From an uncultured bacterium (GTDB lineage: Bacteria; Bacillota; Clostridia; Lachnospirales; Lachnospiraceae), in contig CAJMQQ010000086.1 of the NCBI GenBank assembly GCA_905215625.1, positions 1-6,965 of the forward strand: DNA of 6,965 nt. The letters run 5' to 3'. The notes below the pieces were generated by a model, which ran no database searches, was not told the DNA's origin, and saw only the letters and a program-made list of their open reading frames with translations. Below, piece by piece: positions 1-5,147 of this stretch; the first letter of the stretch is position 1; every line of letters starts with the position of its first letter. Position numbers and translations under genes: made by a program.

Positions 1-193
1 GTGTCTTACTAATTCGGTAATTTATCAATCATAATATTTAAACAGAGGAATTCTAGTATTTAGCAATGTTTTAAGCCTGTATAAAAAGTGCTCATCATGC
101 ATATGTTCTAAGAGGGCATCTGTGGACAAAAGTGGTTCATAAATATCCTCTTTATTACAAATACTAAGAAAATGCAGGAAAGGGGAATGTGCT

Positions 194-340
194 ATGATAA
201 CTTTATTGGTAACTGCTGGAGTATTATTGTTTATGGCAGTGAATTTTGTATTGTACTGCTGCTTAAAAGAGGCAGCAAAATCAGACCAGATATATGAAAG
301 ATTAAATGAAATGAGGGAACGGGAAAGGAAAGATGAATAG
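194..340 (+). CDS. small single-pass membrane protein, 48 aa, unknown function
   Basis: I do not recognise a named family. The 48-residue product has a hydrophobic segment at about residues 2-24, containing Cys22-Cys23 near its cytoplasmic end. A strongly charged tail (residues 25-48) follows, rich in Glu, Arg and Lys and probably helical. The arrangement suggests an N-out or signal-anchor protein with a short cytoplasmic helix, but topology is inferred only. The start is supported by a purine-rich ribosome-binding site (AGGAAAGGGG, 176-185) lying 8 nt before the ATG. The abrupt switch from apolar to charged residues is typical of real small membrane proteins and unlikely by chance. No partner gene is adjacent; the next gene has its own promoter. 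The longer open frame on the opposite strand (25-348) has no comparable start signal over its full length. Confidence 0.6.
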   Translation: MITLLVTAGVLLFMAVNFVLYCCLKEAAKSDQIYERLNEMRERERKDE

Positions 341-383
341 ATAAGCATAGGATATCTGCCGCAATTGTGTGAATCGGAATTAC

Positions 384-412
384 TTTCCTGTTCAGCATAA
401 CTGTGCTATAAT
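384..412 (+). promoter_or_regulatory. extended -10 promoter for the Rpn-tail gene
   Basis: A perfect extended -10 element, TGC followed by TATAAT, occupies 404-412. The -35 region at 384-389 (TTTCCT) is a poor match, which extended -10 promoters tolerate. Transcription would start near 419, about 50 nt before the ATG at 470. The element sits just upstream of where similarity to Rpn-type sequence begins (about 425). Confidence 0.55.
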
Positions 413-456
413 CCTCTTATAAAGACCATTCGCGAAATCAAGGTCGATCGGGAAAT

Positions 457-463
457 GGGAGGA
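457..463 (+). promoter_or_regulatory. ribosome-binding site that decides the start at 470
   Basis: GGGAGGA lies 7 nt upstream of the ATG at 470 if measured from its GGAGG core (458-462). The upstream in-frame ATG at 455 overlaps this site and has only a GGGA three bases or less before it. The downstream ATG is therefore the better start. Confidence 0.6.
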
Positions 464-469
464 CGTTAT

Positions 470-712
470 ATGATTTTCGAAGAGATGCTGAGGGAAAAAA
501 GACAAGAAGGAAGGATAGAAGCGAGACAAGAATCTATTTTGGATTTTCTAGAGGATTTGGGAGAGATTCCGCACGAGCTGCAGGAGAGAATTGAGAGTCT
601 GGAAGATCTTGAAAAACTTAAGGCTCTGCACAAGATGGCAGCCAGGGCAGACTCCATAGATGCATTTGAGAAAAAGGCAGAAGCGTATCTTTGCTCCGAA
701 GAAGCAAAATAA
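470..712 (+). CDS. stand-alone C-terminal tail of an Rpn-family (PD-(D/E)XK) nuclease/putative transposase
   Basis: The 80-residue product is highly charged and helical. It has the segment REKRQEGRIEARQE followed by FLEDLGEIPHELQERIES and a Lys/Ala-rich end with ARADSIDAFEKKAEAY. This is the pattern I associate with the variable C-terminal region of Rpn recombination-promoting nucleases. Codons 425-469 in the same frame read TIREIKVDREMGGRY, also Rpn-like, but the frame closes at a TAA at 398-400. The whole N-terminal nuclease domain is therefore absent: no PD-(D/E)XK residues are present. I chose ATG 470 over ATG 455 because a strong ribosome-binding site (457-463) serves 470. It is either a pseudogene tail or an expressed fragment, because it has its own promoter. 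In E. coli, Rpn C-terminal fragments made from internal starts act as antitoxins to the full-length nuclease; a similar role here is only inference. Confidence 0.55.
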   Translation: MIFEEMLREKRQEGRIEARQESILDFLEDLGEIPHELQERIESLEDLEKLKALHKMAARADSIDAFEKKAEAYLCSEEAK

Positions 713-713
713 T

Positions 714-743
714 CAGCACTACCTATTTTCGGCAGTAGTGCTG
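714..743 (+). terminator. 9-bp perfect hairpin after the Rpn-tail gene, weak terminator candidate
   Basis: CAGCACTAC (714-722) pairs perfectly with GTAGTGCTG (735-743) around a 12-nt loop, beginning one base after the stop codon. No T-tract follows, so it may be an mRNA 3' stabiliser or a weak or Rho-assisted stop rather than a standard intrinsic terminator. Confidence 0.35.
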
Positions 744-1117
744 CATTGGAGGTTCTGAGTCGGAAGAAATACCACTTGTTTTTTCGCGTATTTCTGAATA
801 TAATATAGTTCGGAGAATGTTGTTTCATGGGCATTTTTGTACATCAAAGGAAAATCAGGGCTTTCCAGATGATTTCTGGCTGGTTTTCGAATCAACCGTA
901 TTTACCAGAAAGGCGGAGAAGCTGAGTTATGAGCTGATTCCGCTGTGGTCATGGTATGAAGTGGTTGGAACCACAGCAGAATGCTGCTGAAGGAAAATTT
1001 GCTGAAGTTCATTTTGCTATTGCCAATGGGATGTATGCTGCATAATGGGTTTGGCTGCATGGCAGGCTGCTGGATAGCAAACCAGATAATCAGCAGAGGG
1101 CGGACATGGTTTTATGA
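739..1117 (+). pseudogene. decayed coding segment, unidentified
   Basis: No intact gene is visible between 713 and 1398, but this stretch reads like broken protein. One frame is open from 739 to the TGA at 988-990 and includes protein-like text such as GFPDDFWLVFES and KAEKLSYELIPLWSWYEV. A second frame (+1) takes over with MKWLEPQQNAAEGKFAEVH and AIANGMYAA (956 onward). It is interrupted by TAA at 1043, continues with WVWLHGRLLDSKPDNQQRAD, and stops at 1115-1117. There is no ribosome-binding site before any ATG in these frames. A frameshift near 940-990 plus at least one nonsense change in an old gene would explain this. I cannot name the parent family, and chance open frames remain possible. 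Confidence 0.25.
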
Positions 1118-1268
1118 CTACCCATAAGGATATATGAAAACAATTGTGCTATTTTGCAAATATTTATGAAAATCATGCATATATTCGATAAGAAACAACA
1201 GGTTCTGGAACCGTTTTCGGAGGGTTTTCACAAAAATGTTGAAAAAGATGAATTTTTATTAATTAACT
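1118..1268 (+). other. AT-rich intergenic stretch, no gene seen
   Basis: I see no supported gene or RNA here. A 43-codon open frame at 1166-1297 lacks a ribosome-binding site and runs into the next promoter. The only local structure is a short inverted repeat, GGTTC-TG-GAACC, at 1201-1212, of unknown meaning. Confidence 0.4.
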
Positions 1269-1270
1269 CT

Positions 1271-1298
1271 TTCATATTTAAGGGATTGTTGATATAAT
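1271..1298 (+). promoter_or_regulatory. promoter of the acyltransferase-kinase gene
   Basis: TATAAT at 1293-1298 is preceded by TGA (1290-1292), giving a perfect extended -10 element. A moderate -35 (TTCATA, 1271-1276, 4 of 6 consensus bases) lies 16 nt upstream. Transcription would begin near 1305, leaving a leader of about 95 nt before the gene. Confidence 0.6.
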
Positions 1299-1315
1299 AA
1301 CCATGCACATCTTAC

Positions 1316-1354
1316 GCCTCTGAGTGTTTTGTTTCGTAACTTACACTTGGAGGC
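1316..1354 (+). promoter_or_regulatory. 12-bp leader hairpin, possible attenuator or mRNA stabiliser
   Basis: GCCTCTGAGTGT (1316-1327) pairs with ACACTTGGAGGC (1343-1354) over 12 consecutive positions. Two of these are G-U wobbles, and the inner GTT/AAC (1331-1333 with 1338-1340) adds 3 bp. The sequence after it, ATTCTTATTATTA, is T-rich but interrupted. The hairpin starts about 11 nt after the predicted transcription start and ends about 45 nt before the start codon. It could be a conditional terminator, a protein-binding site, or a 5' cap against RNase. It matches no riboswitch class I recognise. Confidence 0.45.
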
Positions 1355-1398
1355 ATTCTTATTATTACAAATAGAATGGATGGAATACAAAGGAGAGT

Positions 1399-3021
1399 AT
1401 GATGAAACGTTTGCTGATACTTGGGGCTGGGGGATTCGGCCAGATGGTAAAAGAGACTGCGCTGCTGCTGGGTTATGAAGAAGTCGTGTTTTTGGATGAT
1501 GCAGAAAAACGCGCGGATGTTGTTGGAAAATGCTGCGATTACGTGATTAAGCATACAGAGTATCCCATGGCGGTGGCGGCATTTGGAAACAACCGTACCC
1601 GTCTGTACTGGACAGATAAACTTTTAGAAGAGGGGTATCAGGTACCGGCGATTATTCATCCGTCGGCAATTATCAGTCCGAGTGCAGTGATCGGTCAGGG
1701 ATGCTTTGTGATGCAGAGAGCGGTTGTAAATACCCATACCCGTATTGAACGGGCGGCGCTGATTAACAGCGGGGCAGTTGTGGATCATGATTCTGTAGTA
1801 GGCTGCGGCGCCCATGTATGTCTTGGAAGTATCGTGAAGGCCAACTGTACTATTGAGCCGGGCAAAAAGGTCGAGGCTGGAGAAGTTGTGTTCTCGACGA
1901 GAAGGAAGATTGAAGGGGCAGACAGCCGTTCTCTGGAAGACGCGGTATATGCATTTGGATTTGGTCCCCGCTGCAGTTATGTAAAGCCTTTTGGCGAGGG
2001 ACACATTAATGAAACCTATGCGGTTTATATGCCGGATGAAAACGGAGTGGATCAGCCGCTTTATGTGCTTCAGAGGATTAATATTCACGTATTTAAGAAC
2101 CCAGAGCAGGTTATGGAGAATATCTTTGGCGTAACCGAATATCTTCGCGATGTGATTCGCCGGGAAGGCGGGGATTTGGACAGAGAGACTCTGTCTTACA
2201 TTAAAACCAAGAGCGGGGAGCCTTATTTTGAGGATGATGAAGGCCAGCCGTGGCGCTGCTTAAATTATGTGTCCAATTCTGTCTGCTACCAGCTTGTAGA
2301 GAATCCGGATCAGTTTTACCAGTCTGCAAGAAGTTTCGGACATTTTTTAAAGCAGCTTGGAGAGTATCCGGCAGAAAGTCTTTATGAGACCATTCCCCAG
2401 TTCCATGATACGATAAAACGGTTTCTTGATTTTGAATCTGCGGTTAAAAAGGATGTAAAAAACAGAGGACGATTCTGCCGGCCGGAGATTGAGTTTGCGC
2501 TTGCCAGAAAGGATGACTGCAGTGTGCTGATGGATCAGCTCCATGATGGAATTCTGCCTCTTCGGGTTACGCATAATGACACAAAGTTAAATAATATTTT
2601 GTTTGATGCAGATACGGGAAAAGGCCTTTGCATTATTGATTTAGATACCATTATGCCGGGACTTGCGGCCAATGATTTCGGCGACTCTATCCGTTTTGGT
2701 GCGTCTACGGCAGAAGAGGATGAACCGGATCTGGACAAAGTTCATTTTGATATCCATTTATACGAACTCTATGTAAAAGGCTACATGGAAATGGCAAAAG
2801 ACGTGCTGACTCCGGCTGAGGTAGCAAGTCTTCCGTGGGGCGCGCGTCTGATGACGTTTGAGTGCGGCATCCGGTTTTTGATGGATTTTCTGCAGGGAGA
2901 TGTTTATTTTAAAACCGCGTATCCGGAGCACAACCTGGTACGCGCCAGAACCCAATTCCGGCTTGTAAAAGAAATGGAAGAACAGTTTGAAAATATGTGC
3001 GAAATTGTAAATAGATACTAA
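1399..3021 (+). CDS. fusion: PglD/NeuD-type acyltransferase + NahK-like N-acetylhexosamine kinase
   Basis: The 540-aa cytoplasmic protein has two halves in one uninterrupted frame. Residues 3-80 are a PglD-N/NeuD-type Rossmann-like domain (RLLILGAGGFG; AFGNNRTR at 61-68). Residues 84-165 are hexapeptide repeats of a left-handed beta-helix (IHPSAIISPSAVIG and so on), with His130 in VVDHDS at the position of the PglD catalytic base. Residues from about 183 to 535 form a phosphotransferase of the APH/choline-kinase fold: nucleotide loop PFGEGHINETY (197-207), LQRINIHVF (224-232), catalytic THNDTKLNN (Asp394, Asn399) and metal-binding IIDLDT (Asp414, Asp416). These match the NahK/LnpB type that phosphorylates GlcNAc or GalNAc at C1. 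A product made by acetylating an amino sugar and phosphorylating it is plausible inference; the substrate is unknown. The ribosome-binding site AGGAG (1391-1395) is 3 nt from ATG 1399 and 6 nt from ATG 1402, so translation may begin one codon later. The unit has its own promoter and terminator. Confidence 0.85.
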   Translation: MMKRLLILGAGGFGQMVKETALLLGYEEVVFLDDAEKRADVVGKCCDYVIKHTEYPMAVAAFGNNRTRLYWTDKLLEEGYQVPAIIHPSAIISPSAVIGQGCFVMQRAVVNTHTRIERAALINSGAVVDHDSVVGCGAHVCLGSIVKANCTIEPGKKVEAGEVVFSTRRKIEGADSRSLEDAVYAFGFGPRCSYVKPFGEGHINETYAVYMPDENGVDQPLYVLQRINIHVFKNPEQVMENIFGVTEYLRDVIRREGGDLDRETLSYIKTKSGEPYFEDDEGQPWRCLNYVSNSVCYQLVENPDQFYQSARSFGHFLKQLGEYPAESLYETIPQFHDTIKRFLDFESAVKKDVKNRGRFCRPEIEFALARKDDCSVLMDQLHDGILPLRVTHNDTKLNNILFDADTGKGLCIIDLDTIMPGLAANDFGDSIRFGASTAEEDEPDLDKVHFDIHLYELYVKGYMEMAKDVLTPAEVASLPWGARLMTFECGIRFLMDFLQGDVYFKTAYPEHNLVRARTQFRLVKEMEEQFENMCEIVNRY

Positions 3022-3028
3022 TGATAGA

Positions 3029-3080
3029 AGGGTGTTCCCAATCATCTTGCCTGGTGATGAATGTGGAGCGCTCTTTTTTT
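3029..3080 (+). terminator. strong intrinsic terminator of the fusion gene
   Basis: An approximately 17-bp stem has its left arm at 3029-3046 and its right arm at 3056-3074, with several G-U pairs, one A-A mismatch and one bulged T. It closes a 9-nt loop (3047-3055) and is followed at once by seven Ts (3074-3080). It starts 7 nt after the stop codon and separates the fusion gene from the marR-MATE operon. Confidence 0.85.
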
Positions 3081-3128
3081 GCCATTCACTAAAAAATAAC
3101 GGACAAGCATCCCAACCTTTGGGTACTC

Positions 3129-3157
3129 TTGACAATCATCCGATTTCGGACTATAAT
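3129..3157 (+). promoter_or_regulatory. consensus promoter of the marR-MATE operon
   Basis: TTGACA (3129-3134), a 17-nt spacer and TATAAT (3152-3157) form a perfect consensus housekeeping-sigma promoter. Transcription should start near 3164. A promoter this strong makes sense if normally held off by a repressor, and repeated operators lie in and just after it. A CCCAA/TTGGG inverted repeat (3111-3123) sits just upstream. Confidence 0.9.
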
Positions 3158-3188
3158 GAAGCGGCATAAAACATCCGATTTCGGACTA
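3137..3188 (+). repeat. twin 17-bp direct repeats with palindrome TCCGA-TT-TCGGA: likely MarR operators
   Basis: The 17-mer CATCCGATTTCGGACTA occurs exactly at 3137-3153 and 3172-3188. Each copy contains the inverted repeat TCCGA-TT-TCGGA (3139-3150 and 3174-3185), as expected for a dimeric winged-helix repressor. The copies are 35 bp apart. The first fills the -35/-10 spacer; the second lies between the transcription start and the ribosome-binding site. Binding of the downstream MarR protein would block RNA polymerase, giving autorepression of the operon. The assignment to this MarR is inferred from position. Confidence 0.8.
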
Positions 3189-3190
3189 AT

Positions 3191-3196
3191 AGGAGG
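3191..3196 (+). promoter_or_regulatory. ribosome-binding site that decides the GTG start of marR
   Basis: AGGAGG lies 7 nt before the GTG at 3204. The frame is open further upstream to an ATG-like start at 3129, but that lies in the -35 box, before the transcript begins. The nearby ATG at 3202 is in another frame and is followed immediately by TGA. Confidence 0.85.
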
Positions 3197-3203
3197 TGGA
3201 AAT

Positions 3204-3692
3204 GTGAAGGGACATCCTATGGAAGCGATTCTTCGGGAGTACAATCAGATTTTTAAGGAAAACAATGATTTATACCGGGAGGTAACAAAATCCTTTGGAC
3301 TGCCGGATACGGCATTCTGGATTTTGTATGCGCTTCGGGACAGCGAGGGAATGGCAGCCCAGCGGGAGGTCTGCAGACTGCTTTATGAGCCGAAACAGAC
3401 GATAAATTCTGCGTTGAAAAAGCTGGAGTCAGAAGGGTTTATTGAATTAGTCCAGGGAAAAGACAAAAGAAGCAAGCAGATCCGGCTGACTGCCATGGGT
3501 TCTGAGCTGGCAGAGAGGACGGCAGATGTGGTCATGGCAGCCGAGTATCAGGCATTTGGTCAGATGGACGAGACGGACAGAGAAGCATTTTTACGTCTGT
3601 TTCGCGTGTATACGGAGAATTTAAAAAAGAAAATGGGAGAAGCCGGACTGATAGACCGGAAAAAGAAGGAAAGGGACAGTAAGAAAAAGTGA
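3204..3692 (+). CDS. MarR-family transcriptional repressor
   Basis: The 162-aa product has MarR-family length and layout: an N-terminal dimerisation helix region (residues 5-30), then a winged helix-turn-helix at about 35-100. The recognition-helix region is PKQTINSALKKLESEGFIEL (63-82), and the wing is QGKDKRSKQIRLTAMG (84-99). A C-terminal helical dimerisation segment follows (102-142), with a very Lys/Arg-rich tail. Translation is assigned to GTG 3204 because of the AGGAGG site and because the promoter excludes earlier starts. It overlaps the MATE gene by 4 nt (GTGA), so the two are co-transcribed and probably translationally coupled. It most likely represses its own operon through the two TCCGA-TT-TCGGA sites and is released by a small ligand, perhaps a substrate of the pump. 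The ligand cannot be read from sequence. Confidence 0.9.
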   Translation: MKGHPMEAILREYNQIFKENNDLYREVTKSFGLPDTAFWILYALRDSEGMAAQREVCRLLYEPKQTINSALKKLESEGFIELVQGKDKRSKQIRLTAMGSELAERTADVVMAAEYQAFGQMDETDREAFLRLFRVYTENLKKKMGEAGLIDRKKKERDSKKK

Positions 3693-5026
3693 AAAATCCA
3701 ATTCAGTTATCAGAACATTTTACCTATAAAAAATTATTTCGTTTTTGCGTGCCGTCCATTGTGATGATGGTATTTACCTCTATTTATGGAGTAGTAGACG
3801 GTTTGTTTGTATCTAACTTTGTAGGAAAAACATCCTTTGCCGCCATCAATCTGGTTATGCCTTTTATTATGGTGCTGGGCGGGATCGGCTTTATGATCGG
3901 AACCGGAGGCAGTGCATTAGTGGCAAAGACCCTGGGAGAAGGAAAAAAGGAACAGGCTCACCGGTATTTCACTATGATGATTTATCTGACACTGATTTTA
4001 GGCGTGCTGTCATCAGTAGTGGGAATTGCATTTATTCGCCCCATCGCTGTTTTTTTAGGCGCAACAGAAGAGATGCTTCAGGAATGTGTGATTTATACCC
4101 GTTCGGTGCTGTTTTTTAATACTGCATTCATGCTGCAGAACGTATTTCAGAGCTTTTTGATTACAGCAGAAAAGCCAAAGCTGGGACTGGCGGCAACGGT
4201 AGCGGCTGGCGTAACCAATATGGCGCTGGACGCGCTGTTTATTGCGGGATTTCACTGGGGAGTTGCCGGCGCAGCGATTGCGACTGGAATCAGCCAGTGC
4301 GTAGGCGGGATTTTGCCGCTGATTTATTTCTTAAGACCCAACAGCAGTCTTCTCTGCCTGAAGAAAACCAGAATGGAAGCAGGACCGCTGATAAAAGCCT
4401 GCGTCAACGGTTCCTCAGAGCTGATGACCAATATTTCTTCTTCGATTGTCAGTATGCTGTATAATTTCCAGTTGATTCGGTTTGCAGGGGAGAATGGCGT
4501 GGCGGCTTACGGCGTTCTCATGTATGTCCAGTTTGTATTTATTGCAATTTTCATTGGATATGCTATTGGAACTGCTCCGATTATCGGTTATCATTATGGG
4601 GCGGGAAACCACAGCGAATTAAAAAGTATGCTGAAAAAGAGTCTTTTGATTATGGGAATTATCGGAGTGGTTATGATGCTTCTGGCACAGACGCTGGCAG
4701 GCCCTCTGGCCCGAATTTTCGTGGGCTATGATGCAGAGCTGTTTGAGTTGACAAAACACGCATTCAAGATCTTTTCGTTTGCCTTTGTTTTATCTGGAAT
4801 CAATATTTTTGTATCGTCCTTTTTTACGGCCCTTAATAACGGCGGGGTATCCGCGGCAGTTTCGTTTTTGAGGACCTTAGTATTCCAGCTTCTTTCGGTG
4901 CTTCTGCTGCCGGTTGTGCTGGGAATCGATGGAATCTGGCTGGCAATTACCGTAGCGGAGATTTGTGCGTTTGTTATTTCTCTTATCTTCCTTTTTGTAA
5001 AAAAGGAAACCTATCATTATCTATAA
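3689..5026 (+). CDS. MATE-family multidrug/metabolite efflux transporter
   Basis: The 445-aa integral membrane protein fits the usual 12-helix MATE length. It has the family's features: an amphipathic start leading into LFRFCVPSIVMMVFTSIYGVVDGLFVSNFVG, an early GIGFMIGTGGSALVAK segment, the mid-protein GVAGAAIATG segment, and AIGTAPIIGYHYGA in the second half. The two homologous bundles are visible. Such pumps export cationic drugs or metabolites using Na+ or H+ gradients. The GTG at 3689 is the only start between an in-frame TAA (3680-3682) and the conserved region. Its ribosome-binding site (AAGGGA, 3671-3676) is far away at 12 nt, so coupling to marR translation through the GTGA overlap is likely. 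The MarR context suggests induction by the exported compound. No clear terminator follows the gene. Confidence 0.93.
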   Translation: MKNPIQLSEHFTYKKLFRFCVPSIVMMVFTSIYGVVDGLFVSNFVGKTSFAAINLVMPFIMVLGGIGFMIGTGGSALVAKTLGEGKKEQAHRYFTMMIYLTLILGVLSSVVGIAFIRPIAVFLGATEEMLQECVIYTRSVLFFNTAFMLQNVFQSFLITAEKPKLGLAATVAAGVTNMALDALFIAGFHWGVAGAAIATGISQCVGGILPLIYFLRPNSSLLCLKKTRMEAGPLIKACVNGSSELMTNISSSIVSMLYNFQLIRFAGENGVAAYGVLMYVQFVFIAIFIGYAIGTAPIIGYHYGAGNHSELKSMLKKSLLIMGIIGVVMMLLAQTLAGPLARIFVGYDAELFELTKHAFKIFSFAFVLSGINIFVSSFFTALNNGGVSAAVSFLRTLVFQLLSVLLLPVVLGIDGIWLAITVAEICAFVISLIFLFVKKETYHYL

Positions 5027-5072
5027 TTTATGCAAAATTTACAAAATGTGCTGGCTGTTGAGAGATAAATGG

Positions 5073-5100
5073 TTGACAAAATATACAATTTTGTGCTAAT
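5073..5100 (+). promoter_or_regulatory. promoter of the lipoprotein gene with an internal inverted repeat
   Basis: TTGACA (5073-5078) is followed after 16 nt by GCTAAT (5095-5100), which is preceded by TGT as in extended -10 promoters. A perfect 7-bp inverted repeat, ACAAAAT (5076-5082) and ATTTTGT (5088-5094), fills the spacer and overlaps the -35. It is a good operator candidate for an unknown dimeric regulator. Confidence 0.65.
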
Positions 5101-5147
5101 CTTGTGCCATAGTTTTTCGTCTGTTTTAATAAAGGAGGCATACAAAG

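Noticed and set aside
25..348. Minus-strand 107-codon open frame
   Set aside because: Its first half is the antisense of the small membrane-protein gene and it has no ribosome-binding site. The terminal part, ending LLNTRIPLFKYYD, looks protein-like but has no start of its own that I can support.
466..834. Minus-strand 122-codon frame opposite the Rpn tail
   Set aside because: It is antisense to a gene with its own promoter and ribosome-binding site, and its Ser/Leu-rich composition is that of a shadow frame.
981..1127. Hydrophobic 48-codon frame beginning MLLKENLL
   Set aside because: There is no ribosome-binding site, and it lies in a third frame across the decayed coding segment.
1166..1297. 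43-codon frame beginning MKIMHIFDKK
   Set aside because: There is no ribosome-binding site, and it ends inside the -10 box of the fusion-gene promoter.
3129..3203. N-terminal extension of the MarR frame starting at the -35 box
   Set aside because: It would start before the predicted transcription start and is made of operator and promoter DNA. GTG 3204 with AGGAGG is the better start.
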